In this document: one piece after another, positions 50,560 to 62,044 of the stretch
Numbering within the stretch: position 1 is the first letter of the stretch
Layout of the letters: each line of letters begins with the position of its first letter
Assembly (NCBI GenBank): GCA_027186245.1
Contig: CP114481.1
Span: 55,064,569-55,128,568, forward strand
DNA: 64,000 bases
Direction of reading: 5' to 3'
Source: Coriaria nepalensis
Lineage: Eukaryota > Streptophyta > Magnoliopsida > Cucurbitales > Coriariaceae
Notes under the pieces: model-generated
What the model was told of the DNA's origin: nothing
Database searches by the model: none
The model's input: the letters and a program-made list of their open reading frames with translations, nothing else
Made by a program: the position numbers and the translations under genes

Positions 50560-52790
50560 CACAAGAGGACACCTGCATTAATACCTGGTTAGACATGTTC
50601 AATTTCTTCAGCCTGCAACCATACACAATCGGACAAAGGTCTGGCCTTCCATTTGATAAAAAATTTGTAGTAACCACCTCCGCGAGTTGAGACAAACTGA
50701 TGATCTCGAATTGTTTCAATTTCATCTTTCGAATTTCCCGTAGCTGGTATTCGTGGTGGAGGTAAATGTTCCTCAGACGTTTCATCTTCACTCTACTTAT
50801 GAAACTCTGATAAATCTTTGACATTAAAGATTTGGACTAAACCCAATGTCATCGGGTAACTCAACTAAATTTGGATCCAACTTTTCGCGGATGTAGTTTG
50901 CTCTAAGAACCCGCTGGAAATCTTTCAGGTGTCAACCTTATGAAGATATCATTTCCCTACTTGAATTGCTTTTCTCTCTTTTGTTGGTACTCATCGTTAT
51001 GGAGAATAATCCACCTCTTGACTTCAGCAATGTATATTCTGCATATATCGGACAAAATCCATGGCTCCTTCGCTAATCCGCGAATGTAAAGGTTGAGAAT
51101 TGAGGTCCAAAGGAGTAATCAGTCTTGAACCAGTTACTACCTCAAATGGAGTACATTCAATAGTTCTATTAACCAAATTACTGAATGCAAATTCTGCCTG
51201 AGGAAAGATAAGATCCCAAGTGGCAGTGTGATCACTGATTAAACATTTTAACAGATTCCCCACGCTCCGATTAACAACTTCAGTTTGTCCGTCCGTTCGT
51301 TTGAAGATGAAATGCACAGGAAAATTTCAACTTAGTACCTAGTTTTGCCCATAATGTCTTCCAAAAGTAGCTAACGACCTTAACATCCGGATCATAAACA
51401 ATTGTTTTAGACAGCCCGTGTAATCGAACAACTTCTTTCAGGAATAGTGATGCTACTTTAGATGCATCAAATGTCCTGGTACATTGTATGAAATGAGCCA
51501 TTTTGGAAAACCTGTCGACTACCACCATTATATAATCATTAGCACGAATAGTTTTCGGTAATCCTAGAATAGACCCACAGGTAGAGGTGTGTATAGACCC
51601 ACATTCTGTTTGTTTGCTTTGTTGAGTTGACACATTCTGCAGCGATCAACAACCTGATGCACCAATTTTCTCATTCCAGGACAATAGAAACGATCGCTGA
51701 CTAAGGCATAAGTCTTGTCGTAACCGAAATGCCCAGCTAGGCCTCCCCCATGCAATTCTTGAATGAGAAACTCCCTTATCGAATCGCTCGGAATACACAG
51801 TCTTGTTCCTTTAAAAAAGAAACCATCCTGAAAAACGAAGTCATGCATAGAACCTCTTGGTTCTTCATTCACTTTGCCCCAGACTTTTCCAAAATCCACA
51901 TCCCCTACTTAAGGCATCTGCAAGCTTGTTCTCAACCCCTGACTTGTGTTTTATAATAAACGAATACTGCTGCAACACATCTACCCATTTTGCATGTCTA
52001 ACACTTAATTTCTTTTGGGAATTTATGTGCTTTAATGAATCATGGTCAGTGTAAAGTATAAATTCCCAATGAAGAAGATAAGGGCGCCAATGTTTAAGAG
52101 ATTGTGTTAATGCATAAAACTCTAAATCATACGTGGAGTACCTTTTTCGAGCTTCATTTAGTTTTTCACTATAGAAAGCTATAGGATGTTCCTCTTGACT
52201 CAATACACCTCCAATGACCACATGAGAAGCATCACTAGCTACTTCGAATATTTGGTCAAAATCGGGTAATTTTAACACGGGTTCGTGCTGAAATTGCGTA
52301 TAACCCTCTTGTAGAAAGTTGCCAATCCATGGAAACTCCTCACATCATGCACATTTCGTGGCTCGGGCCATTCAACAATGGCACTAATCTTCTGCTTCGA
52401 CTCCCTTAACAGAAATAATAAATCCAAGAAATCCAACACTCTAATCTTCTGCATAAAAAGAGCAGCATTTCTTTTTATTGATCAAGAGTTGCTCTTCTTT
52501 TAACATGCTGAAAACTTGTCTCAAGTGTTTGCATATGATCCTGTATACAACGGCTATAGATGAGTATATCGTCAAAATACACAATTACAAACTTTCCAAT
52601 AAAAGCTTTTAGAGTTTTGAGTCATGACGTGCATAACACTACTAGGCGCATTCGTCAAACCAAATGACATGACAAGCCACTTAAAAATATAATCTTTTGT
52701 TTTGAAAGCTATCTTCCACTCGTCTCCCGGTCTAATTCGAATTTGATGATAACCACTTCTTACTATCACTTTTTGAAAAGATCACAGCTC
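50560..52790 (-). mobile_element. Degenerate Ty3/gypsy chromovirus retrotransposon fragment
   Basis: Reverse transcriptase, RNase H, integrase and chromodomain remnants occur in pol order on the minus strand, spread over several frames. RT (52770 down) has [28 protein letters not shown] and an intact YFDDIL catalytic box near 52570-52585, then VRSFHGLATFYKR. RNase H (52278-51900) has DASHVVIGGVLSQE and HKSGVENKLADALSR. Integrase has an HHCC-type zinc finger ([24 protein letters not shown] at 51780-51640), a core with [12 protein letters not shown], and ECTPFEVVTG. A chromodomain lies at 50723-50595. Frameshifts, stops and an internal deletion of about 30 codons between RT and RNase H show it is inactive. 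No gag, protease, primer-binding site or LTR was found, so both ends are missing. Clade assignment to chromoviruses follows from the chromodomain. Confidence 0.9.
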
Positions 52791-52847
52791 ACTTACTTGC
52801 TGGCTTTGAAACGACAACTTGAAATTAATGGTAAGATGAAGGGGCAT

Positions 52848-53012
52848 ACCACTACAATATTCCAAAACAGTGCAGAATGTATTATGATCAATCTCAAAAG
52901 TGTCCCACAACCGAACAATGTTATGATGAATTGCATTCCATATGTAACTTTGCTTCTTCTCTTCACACCAAACTGAGCGTTCAAACCATGTTGCTTGCAT
53001 TCAATATGTCTG
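52848..53012 (-). pseudogene. Fragment of a TOUSLED-like protein kinase gene
   Basis: Minus-strand text matches the start of the TOUSLED kinase domain: CKQHGLNAQF (with the Lys of the ATP-binding VACK motif), then in a second frame CEEKKQSYI, and HHNIVRLWDTFEIDHNTFC followed by TVLEYCSG. One frameshift separates the first two pieces, and about ten residues expected between KKQSYI and HHNIVRLWD are missing. After EYCSG the similarity stops. It directly abuts the truncated reverse transcriptase end of the chromovirus. Family identification is from memory of TSL sequences and is strong because of the near-continuous motif; how it arrived (transposon capture or decayed duplicate) is unknown. Confidence 0.8.
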
Positions 53013-53814
53013 TAATGGAAAGTTCTTAATTCAAATCACTGCAAAAAGATCTCTCTTTACAATTTCATCAATTAAATGGTCTACACTTTTGATCGGTAAG
53101 TCAATGTTGTGGTTCTGGTGTTAAAATGAAAGAAGGAACTGTAATATTATTCATCGACCAAGTTACCACATTATCCAACTCTCAAAATGAATCTGACGTG
53201 TCAAAATCCTATCAACATAGTCCTCGACAACCAGCCAGTGCCGCCTGATTGGAGTACAAGTCAATAGCAGAAAAAAAAAATATCTTTCAAGTTTCAAGTG
53301 GGCTTAGATTGCTTTTTTCGAAAATATCATTGGCGTGGGGACCACTTTGCCAGGTGTCCATACAGGAAACCCCAAAATTTTGTTTTGACATTTTTTAAAA
53401 AGAAATTAAAAAAAATAAAAAATAAAAAATAAAAATAAAAATTGAGAACCAACGAACGGCGGCCACAACCTCGAAACCCAATGACCATCACCCTTTTGAT
53501 CTTCTGAGGCGGAGAGATACTTGGATTGGGCTCTGCTGACGTGGAATATGTGGGCCACTACCATTGCAAGTGATGCAGATATTTTTCCTGCAATACAGCG
53601 ATTGGAAGAGATATCGTAAGCCGTTGGATTTGAATTAGTTAAAACCTCCCTCATTGTCTACGCCGTTGGATCTCTAGTTGATTTCTTTTTTAATTTGGAT
53701 TCTAGATATTTTATCAGCTTCAAATATTCTATCAGAAGCTAGAACGTAGGATGAGATTGTTCTGAGTTTTTCTTCACTGTTCAGCTAGAGAGACATAGTG
53801 AGATTGAGATTGGA
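53013..53814 (+). promoter_or_regulatory. Promoter of the pseudo-response regulator gene
   Basis: Contains three perfect evening elements: AAAATATCT at 53277-53285 (+), and its complement AGATATTTT at 53577-53585 and 53704-53712. A near-match AAAATATCA is at 53321-53329, and a TGACGTGG G-box-like word near 53537. CCA1, LHY and RVE8 clock proteins bind evening elements, and PRR5/7/9 promoters are known targets. The last copy is about 103 bases before the start codon. Confidence 0.85.
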
Positions 53815-56800
53815 ATGGGAGAGGTGGTGGTAAGCAGTGTGGAAATGGAAGATAGAAGGCAGAGTGATACAAAGATGGAAGAGCAGGAAGAGAAGAGGAA
53901 GAAAGATGGGAGTTCAGCTGGTGTTGCTGTGAAGTGGGAGAGATTTTTGCAGAGGATGAATCTTAGAGTATTGGTGGTCGAATCTGATGATTCAACGAGG
54001 CAGATTATCGTTGCGCTTCTTAGAAAATGTAGCTACAAAGGTTGGTTTCTTCCTTCTTTTGCTTGATTGCTTCATTTTTTTGTGCTCAATTTTGAATTCT
54101 GTAGCATCAATTGATAGAAACTGATTTTTAATGGTCTGTTATCCTGTACTTGTTGCGATTTTGTTTAAGATTGATTGTCTCTTCTATCTCTTTTCTGCAA
54201 ATTTATGGCGGAGATTCTTGATCCGTGTGAAACAAAGAATTAACCTTTAATATTTTCTTTTTCCTGCGGTTTTGATCATGAGCGATTGAGGCTATATCCT
54301 GTTGTAAATGTTTCCGGATTTTGGGCCTACTCTTTTCTGTTCTTAGAAACATCAAAATTTAAGAATTCAATCGATTGATATTTTAGGCCTGTAGAAAAAT
54401 TTGTTTGGAGTTGGAGTCCAAGGTTTGAATTTATATGTCCAATTTACTTTCTTTATAACTCCAGACAACGGAAATGGATTCACCTTGTTAAATTTACATT
54501 TATTCCAAATGGAATAAAAATTAATGATTTTAGTTGAATTTGGTATATGAATTCATTTAAATTATACATAAAGTTAGAATAAACAATATGATACAGTCTG
54601 CTCCTGAAAATTTCCTTCATGTTATTCATGGAACTGAAGACTAATTTTCCCCTCTGGGCAGTTGCTGCTGTTCCTGATGGCCTAAAAGCATGGGAGCTAC
54701 TTAAGAAAAGTCCCCACAACGTAGATCTCATATTGACAGAAGTGGATCTACCATCAATATCTGGATTTGCTCTACTGACGTTAATGATGGAGCACGAGAT
54801 TTGCAAAAATATACCTGTTATAAGTATGTTTCACAGAAACGCCTAAGAATACGATTTTTCCCACTGGCACTTTGATTTTCTCCGTCCCTAGTTTAACCTT
54901 GAAACATCGTTTTTCCCTGATTATGTAGTGATGTCCTCAAAGGATTCTATTCATACTGTTTACAAATGCATGGCAAGAGGCGCTGCAGACTACCTTGTTA
55001 AGCCAATTAGGAGAAATGAGCTAAGAAATCTTTGGCAGCATGTTTGGAGAAGACAATCTGTAAGCCTACTCCTTGTTTATATTACGTAGATTTTACTTTC
55101 CTATATGTTTTGTTACTACGAAGATCATAGCACAACCCATAATTATATCTTGACCTATTCCTGTGGTTTGTCAGTCAACTGCTCACAGAAAGAGACCAAG
55201 AGATGAGATTGTCGCACTTGAAAAGATTGAGGTCACTTCAGAGGATCAAAGTGCGAGCAATCATTCAAGTGGTAATATTGCCGATATGCAGAGGAATAAC
55301 AAATATGTTGAGAAAGGGAGCGACGTTCAGGTTAGCATTCCTCGTTCATAGGAAGAAAGAAGGCACTGTTATGTAGTATTTGTCTTTCATAGAATTGGCT
55401 TGTGTTTATAATATCAGGAGGGTGAAAATTCATTCAAATATTTGCTGGAAACTTTCATTCTGTATAGCTGTCTCATCATGTTTTTTTATGTTTGTCTCTC
55501 TTGCAGAGCTCCTGTACAAAGCCAGATTTTGAAGCGGAAAATATTCGGAAATCTTCTGAGCCAAACCCGAGACAGTTATCTCTTAATCACTTGAAGTTAC
55601 AGCAGACCGAAGCCGAAACCGAATTATGCCAGAAACTGCCTACACTTGAAAGTGAAGCTGGAGGTATTGATTTATCATATATTCTGTTTGTATTCATCAT
55701 ATTTGCTCCTTTTTCTATTGAAGGTTCTCCCAATTCTAAATTTTTCTCCACAATAATTAGGATCTGCAGCTGGCGCATATGAAGATACTGATGCAGCAAT
55801 TACTCTAAGCATTGGTATAGAGCCAAGCAGTTTAAGGATTGATACTTACACGGCTCATGAAGAATGTAACAATAATATTGCCCCTGCCTGCACTTCTAGA
55901 GATGCTAGTAACTTGATTCAGGCATTTACCAACTATCCTAGCTTCACTCTAAGAACTACTCCAACTAGTTGTACAAGCAACTTTGGTTGTAATCCTCAGT
56001 TGGATCTTCCCTTCAGAGCATGTCATCTCAATGGTTTTCAAGATAGTAGAGCTGAAGAACGGCATACTCTTAGGCAATCCAGTGTCTCAGCATTTACACG
56101 GTGAGGTTCTGATCCAGTTTTAGTGATTGAGCTTAAAGCACTCTATTCTGGTCCTGTATGGTTGTTTTATGATTTATAACGTGATTGCTAAGCAATTCAT
56201 TGGTCTCTCCTGCAGATACTCTAACAAGTCATTGCAGCATCTCCAGCAAAAACATGACCTTACTTGTGCTCAACAGAAGGAATATGAATCAAATGCTGAG
56301 AAACATTCAGTTGCTACTACTTCTACTACTACTGACTATGCCTCTGATTTCCCTGATCCCACACTAAACATGCAAAGCAGTACACGTTCTCTGGCTACTG
56401 GTCAATCCAACCAATCTACTATTACGACAATCCCTGTTCCCATTTTAGTGAAAGGTGTAAGGCTTAATAATAACCAATCCTCTGGCTGTGGTTCTGTGTT
56501 TTCTCCTATGTTATATACACAACCAGCTTCTTCACCTTCACCAAACCAATCTGTCCATCCTGTATCTTCCGCCTTTCAAATGAACACATTCTATCACTCA
56601 AATCTTGAAAATCATAACTCTGACCATCCTTCTGAACAAAATGCTAACCGTGTCATAAACCGAAGATCAGTGCAAGAGCAGGGAAACATAAACTTGGATT
56701 GTTTCGAGGACCAAGGGCATATTTCTCCTAGCACGGATCACAGTTCAAGTAGTAGCTTCTGTAATGGAGCAGTAACTCATCTTAATAGCATGGGTTATGG

Positions 56801-57237
56801 AAGAGCTTGTGGAAGCGACAATAATAACATGAGTCGGTCTGCCATTGTTGGGCCTGCACCAGAGAACAAAAATGAAGAATCTTTCTTTCCTCACATGGGA
56901 AATTCTAATCAGTCTACTCAGAGAGAAGCAGCTCTTACGAAGTTCCGGTTGAAACGCAAAGATAGATGCTACGCGAAAAAGGTAAATTGCCGACTAAATT
57001 TTTCCTTACTAATTAATTACTACTCTTATAACATTTGAATTTGTTAATTAGATATGCCCCATTTTGTTAATGAGACATGTTTATCTACAGGTTCGATATG
57101 AGAGCAGGAAAAAACTTGCTGAGCAACGACCTAGAGTGAAAGGGCAATTTATCAGGCAAGTGCAAATGGATCCATCGTCTTCGGAAAACAATGGCAATTC
57201 TCTTAACGGTTTTATTCAACTCAAGGCCTCAGAATGA
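53815..57237 (+). CDS. PRR5: Two-component pseudo-response regulator, PRR5/PRR9 clade
   Basis: Circadian clock repressor that binds DNA through its CCT domain and represses CCA1/LHY. Eight exons join in phase: 53815-54040, 54662-54823, 54929-55059, 55175-55330, 55507-55663, 55761-56100, 56216-56981 and 57091-57237, giving 694 aa. The pseudo-receiver (about 48-165) has [20 protein letters not shown]. The phospho-acceptor Asp is replaced by Glu102 ([15 protein letters not shown]), the hallmark of PRRs. It ends with [19 protein letters not shown]. The middle 400 residues are Ser, Asn and Thr-rich. The CCT domain (about 625-670) reads [16 protein letters not shown], then [18 protein letters not shown] split by the last intron. 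[10 protein letters not shown] and VKGQF favour the PRR5/9 clade over PRR7/3. Synteny with TTG1 and PSRP1 favours PRR5. Upstream evening elements fit clock control. Confidence 0.9.
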
Positions 57238-60091
57238 TAATATATATGTATATATACATATTCTGTTTGTTTCTTTTCTCTTCGTATTCTTCTTTCTGGA
57301 GATTGAGAAACAGGCTAGAGAGGAGACGCATAACATACAGGAAAATCTCAGTCTAATTTCTAACCTGACTTTCTGAAAGCAGTTGTTTACTCAGATTGTT
57401 ATGTATCTTTTGTAGTAACCTAGGAACCTTTTGTATCATTCTTTATTTCATTTCTCCTCTTTCTTATTCTATGTAGATTGATCTTTTCAATCCAAGAAGT
57501 CTTAAGATAAATTAGTGTACAAACTTATCTTTTAACAGGTTTATCGTTCATTATCTTCTTTCTTGTTCATAGCAAATGAGGATTATGCATCGGCCGTTTG
57601 TTCGCTTAAATTTTTCAAGATTGCTTCGTTAACAAGTTACATAACCTTCATGAATCTCTAGAAAAATGTGGCGTGCCTAATTCATTGAACGTCATTTACC
57701 TGTAACTAATCTTTTTTTTTTTAGGAGTCGGATAAAAGTTATTCCTGAGTATAGATAACTCCAACATATTATGAAACAATGCAATTCAGAAGTGTTTTTC
57801 GTATTTTCTGATGTTTTGATACTTGAGATAAATTATCTTCCGCCTATATTTTCTGACGGATCTTCAACCCTCGGAAATCAGATCAAAGCCTCGTCTTCTT
57901 CTACAAGATTTTTTAGAAAAAAAAATTATTAATCATATCAATTTATTATAATATCAAAATTAGATCATAAATAAAATATATATCTTATTTATTATTAACT
58001 GTGTATAAGAGACCTGTCCGTAATCATGAGCAATCTTTCATTAACTGGAATTAAAGATTTCAAAATGAATTAGGCAAGAAGAAGACCGATTAGCTTTTTT
58101 GTTTGCTTCTGGTTGTGGCCAGAAGCAAAGGGTTAACCAGATGATCATTACTGAAAATCCTAATAATGAACACTCTATTTATTATTATTTTTTTCAATAA
58201 TTTATGAAGAAAAGTCTTACAATAACAACCCTCCTCAAGTTTCCAAACTCCTGCCTGCCATTTTTTCCTCCCAGAAGATTATTCTACGTAGAAAGGGTCA
58301 AAAGGATCAAACACAGAACTTGATTGATCTCATACCATGAGATGTGGATTGTCAACATCAATCAGTCTTCATAACTAACGGAGGAGATGGAGGGGTCTGT
58401 CTTCAGTAGTAAAAAAGTACCCTTTTCTTAACCTGAAAGCAATGGGCCCAGTCTTAAGAAAATAATAATAATAACGAGGCTAGGAAATTATGGGGATGAT
58501 TCCCCATTATACTTACTTCCCTCCCATAAAGAGAGATTCTCCACCTCTATCAATCAAAAAAAACCCACGAATTCAAAAACATTTTCCCTGTTTCCAATCA
58601 ACAAGAAAGAAAAGGCTATTTGACTTAACGGGTCAGATATAGTTGTATTAGAGAAGAGTTTCTTGTGCCCTAAAAAGTAGAAAAAAAGCCTTACTTTTGC
58701 TTTTTAATTATTGTAATTGATCATGTTTTTTCTCTCTCTCTCTCTTTAGAATTTAGACTCCGTATAGTACACAGATAGATATCCCCGTATCTATAATGTT
58801 TTTGTGTATGTCAAGGTTGTCTGGTGAATCGTGAATTTTATTTTATTTATTTAAAAAAAAAACCTATAAAAAATAATAATTATATAAATAAATAAAAAAG
58901 ATGAGATTACAGAGCCTGTTGGGCTTTAGAGTTGCATGGCTAGCTTTTTCTTTCACACTGTTCACTGCATGAATATGAATCATGATTCGTAGGAAGGCTT
59001 CCAATTGGCTAAGTTGCTAGAAAAATCTGGTCCGATACCAGAATATATCAAATTATAGTGCATGCGGGGAAAATTTCAATCATTATTGTATCTACCATAC
59101 ATTGATGGTCCTTCACTAAAAGAAGTATGCAACTTTTATACAGCGTGCGTGTGTGAATGGATGATGTGCCAAGTAAGATAGTAATTAAGAGTGATTACGG
59201 TAAGGGCACTAAGCAAACACTATAACCATAGTGCTTGTTAACATTCAGATCTAGACATGATTATGATGGACTTAATTATTCATATTAGCCTATCCTTGAT
59301 TACTAATCATGATCAACATTTATCAACTTTTGCAGCTGCAAGTCCATACATACATACATACATATATATATCTATATATTATATGAAAATAACACCTTTT
59401 TTTAGAAACCTCAATCAATCGTACTAAAAGCTTTTGAGAAAGGGTCGATCTTGCCCCACCTCTCAACTTGTCTTTCTTGTACTGCAACTCTATCATTAAA
59501 AGCTCCACCATGAACAAAAGCTTGGTCGGATAATCCATTGGCGAAGGTGCACGTACGTACGTTATATATATATATATATACACACATTGATATTTCTCTG
59601 ATCATAGGATTATAAAGTTGCATTTGAAGAGTTTTACAGGCAAACATTTCTCATCCATGAGAAAGGTGCATTGGTGCAATGTTTGGATTGCGATCACTCT
59701 GCTCCATAATTTGATCGACTGGTGTTTTGGTGATAAAATTGGTGACTAAACAGAAGACGTGTAGAGTTCTTTTGTCGCTTCTGAGATTATCCTTGACTCC
59801 ATTTATTTTAGAAACATAAAAAGATTTTTACTAAGCAACAAAATGTATTTCATATATATATGTATATTGCCAAGAAAATCTCTCTCAGCCTTCACGCCAC
59901 TGGCTAGCTGGTAGAAGCTGCTAGTCAGAAGCAAAGTGAAAAGCTAAATAATTTTCCGCTCTCCCTCTCTCTATCTTTTAACCACTCCAAGTTTATATAT
60001 AAACTCCTTACGTACCGCCTCTTCACTTAACCTAATAATAATACAAACCTTCCCTCCTTTTCTTTTCTTCTTTAATATCAGCCACCTGCAA
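57238..60091. other. 2.9 kb AT-rich intergenic region
   Basis: PRR 3' UTR at the left, NHL promoter at the right with a TATATATAAA TATA-like box near 59993-60002. An unexplained open stretch on the minus strand at 59411-59560 is discussed in the findings. Several short TA and (CATA)n repeats occur near 59349-59385 and 59560-59580. No gene is supported. Confidence 0.4.
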
Positions 60092-60742
60092 ATGTCTCAA
60101 ATCCTCATCCAATCACCAAAACACTGCGCAGCAAAGGGTAGATTCATAAACCTCCACAAGTTCCACAAGAAACTTTTCATCTCCTTCTCAGCAATCTTCA
60201 CCTCAATCCTCTGCCTTATCCTCCTCATCTACCTCATCCTCCATCCCTCAAAACCCCAGTTTACCCTCAAAGAAGCAGACTTATTCCAACTCAACCTCTC
60301 CGGCTCCCCAACCCACCTCCTCAACTGCTCCCTCCAACTCACCCTCCACTCTAAAAACCCTAACCAGAAAGTCGGCATCTATTACGACGACGTTCAGGCC
60401 TACGCTGCCTACAAAGGGCAGCAGATAACTCTCCCCACTTCTCTCCCGCCTTTCTACCAAGGACATGAAGATAGTAATATCATATCGGCTTCTCTTGTGG
60501 GGGCAGGATTGCCGGTGGCTTCATCTTTTGGTTATGAGGTGGGACGTGATCAGACGGCTGGGAGATTGGTTTTGAATTTTAAAGTTGATGGGAAGATCCG
60601 TTGGAAAGTGGGGACATGGGTTTCTGGACATTATAGGTTTAATGTTAATTGTGTTGCTGTTTTGCCCTTTAATCCCGGTTCTAGTTTGTTTAACGGTCCT
60701 CTCTCTTTGAAGCAAGGAACTCAGTGTTCTACTTCGGTTTGA
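60092..60742 (+). CDS. NHL26: NDR1/HIN1-like protein 26-type, LEA_2 domain
   Basis: Intronless gene for a 216-aa single-pass membrane protein. The basic N-terminus MSQILIQSPKHCAAKG precedes a transmembrane helix at about residues 29-50 (FISFSAIFTSILCLILLIYLI). The rest is a LEA_2-type extracytosolic domain with LNCSLQLTLHSKNPNQKVGI, YDDVQAYAAYKGQQIT, LPPFYQGHEDSN, and GKIRWKVGTWVSGHYRFNV. The wording matches my memory of Arabidopsis NHL26 closely, including the SPKHCA start and a C-terminus ending GTQCST. NHL26 sits in the phloem ER/plasmodesmata and influences sugar export. Two N-glycosylation-type sites are visible. A TATA-like box is about 90 bases upstream of the ATG. Confidence 0.93.
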   Translation: MSQILIQSPKHCAAKGRFINLHKFHKKLFISFSAIFTSILCLILLIYLILHPSKPQFTLKEADLFQLNLSGSPTHLLNCSLQLTLHSKNPNQKVGIYYDDVQAYAAYKGQQITLPTSLPPFYQGHEDSNIISASLVGAGLPVASSFGYEVGRDQTAGRLVLNFKVDGKIRWKVGTWVSGHYRFNVNCVAVLPFNPGSSLFNGPLSLKQGTQCSTSV

Positions 60743-62044
60743 TTAATTATAATCAATCACTTACTGTTTATAGTATATAGTTAATGAGATGATTATGGTT
60801 ACTCAAGTTAATGTCGTTGGTTAACTATATGTCCTTTATTTTGCTTGATTCCTTCAAAAATAGTTTGTAAAGTATGATGGAATGATATTTTAAATTAAGA
60901 GTGTAAGTAGGAATGAAGTTAAAAGTTAATTTGGTAGGATTAATAAAAGGTCTTGTCTTTTTCTTTCTTTTTTTAATATTTGTTGTGGGTTGAGTAAATG
61001 ATGGTAATGGCTTTGGATTTTGCTTTCCAAGTGATGGGTAGAGACAGTAGAGAGTGGGGAAGAAAAGATGTGGCTAAATCTTGTACTTGCTTTATCATGC
61101 ATTGTAGTGGAAGGATGAAGAATTGAGGTGGAAAATTTTATTTGGCTTCATTATTTGATCATCAAAGTGTTTTTTATGTTTTGTTGAGTTGGTTGAAAAT
61201 CAGCTGCTTGTGTTTTCAGGCAAATCTTTAGATTTACAAGTGAATGCCTTTAAATTTAAATGGGCCCTCATGGAAAACCAAACCAATACACCTTCAATCT
61301 TGGACCTTTCCTTCTAACTCTCCCTTTCCTCCATTCTTAAAAGGCACGTTTAAAGAAATCCCTCACAATACTCTTGTAATTTATATATTTACACCTCTTC
61401 TTCTTTCTTCTCGATTATAAACTAAAGTACCAATTTTTGAAGAAGCTGTGATACGAAATTTAGGGCAGATTTTGATTTGATTTTATAAAAAAAAGAAGAA
61501 AAAAATGAAAATAGAAATAAAATGAGATTGATAATGATAAATTTCCTCTAATTTGATAGAAATAGAAGAATAATTTATAAACCTGTTAATGTTCTAATAC
61601 TAATCTGTTCTAATCAAATTTGCAGGTTCTAAGGCCATGAACTAGAACTATAGGAATGCAAAAAGAGGAATTAATTGCACAAACATGGTGTGAAGTAGAT
61701 CACAAAAGCAGAACTTATCAGTAAACAGCGTAATCCCACATTCAAGCACGATGCTACTCTTTCTTGCTAATCAAAGCACTAGCCCTTAAGTCAACATTCT
61801 TAAACCCACATTCCCCTTCTTCAACAGTCGAGAATCAACTGGAGTTACAGAATCACTAAGTTGATTGTTTTTGCTTGCTTTATTGCTTCATTTAAAGAAG
61901 GAAGCAAAAACATTTCCACAGGTTACAAGGATATTTCGCAGTTCATACTAAACAAAAGCAAGATCAAAAATCATCCAAAGCTAAACACCACAACTATATC
62001 CCTAACCTACATCAAATTCAAATCACTCGAACACTATTCACCTT
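60743..62044. other. Convergent intergenic region, NHL26 to TTG1
   Basis: Contains both 3' UTRs and AT-rich DNA. A frame at 61861-62127 overlaps the TTG1 end antisense and is not a gene. Confidence 0.5.

Noticed and set aside
50552..50824. 90-aa minus-strand frame as a gene
   Set aside because: It runs out of frame across the retroelement chromodomain.
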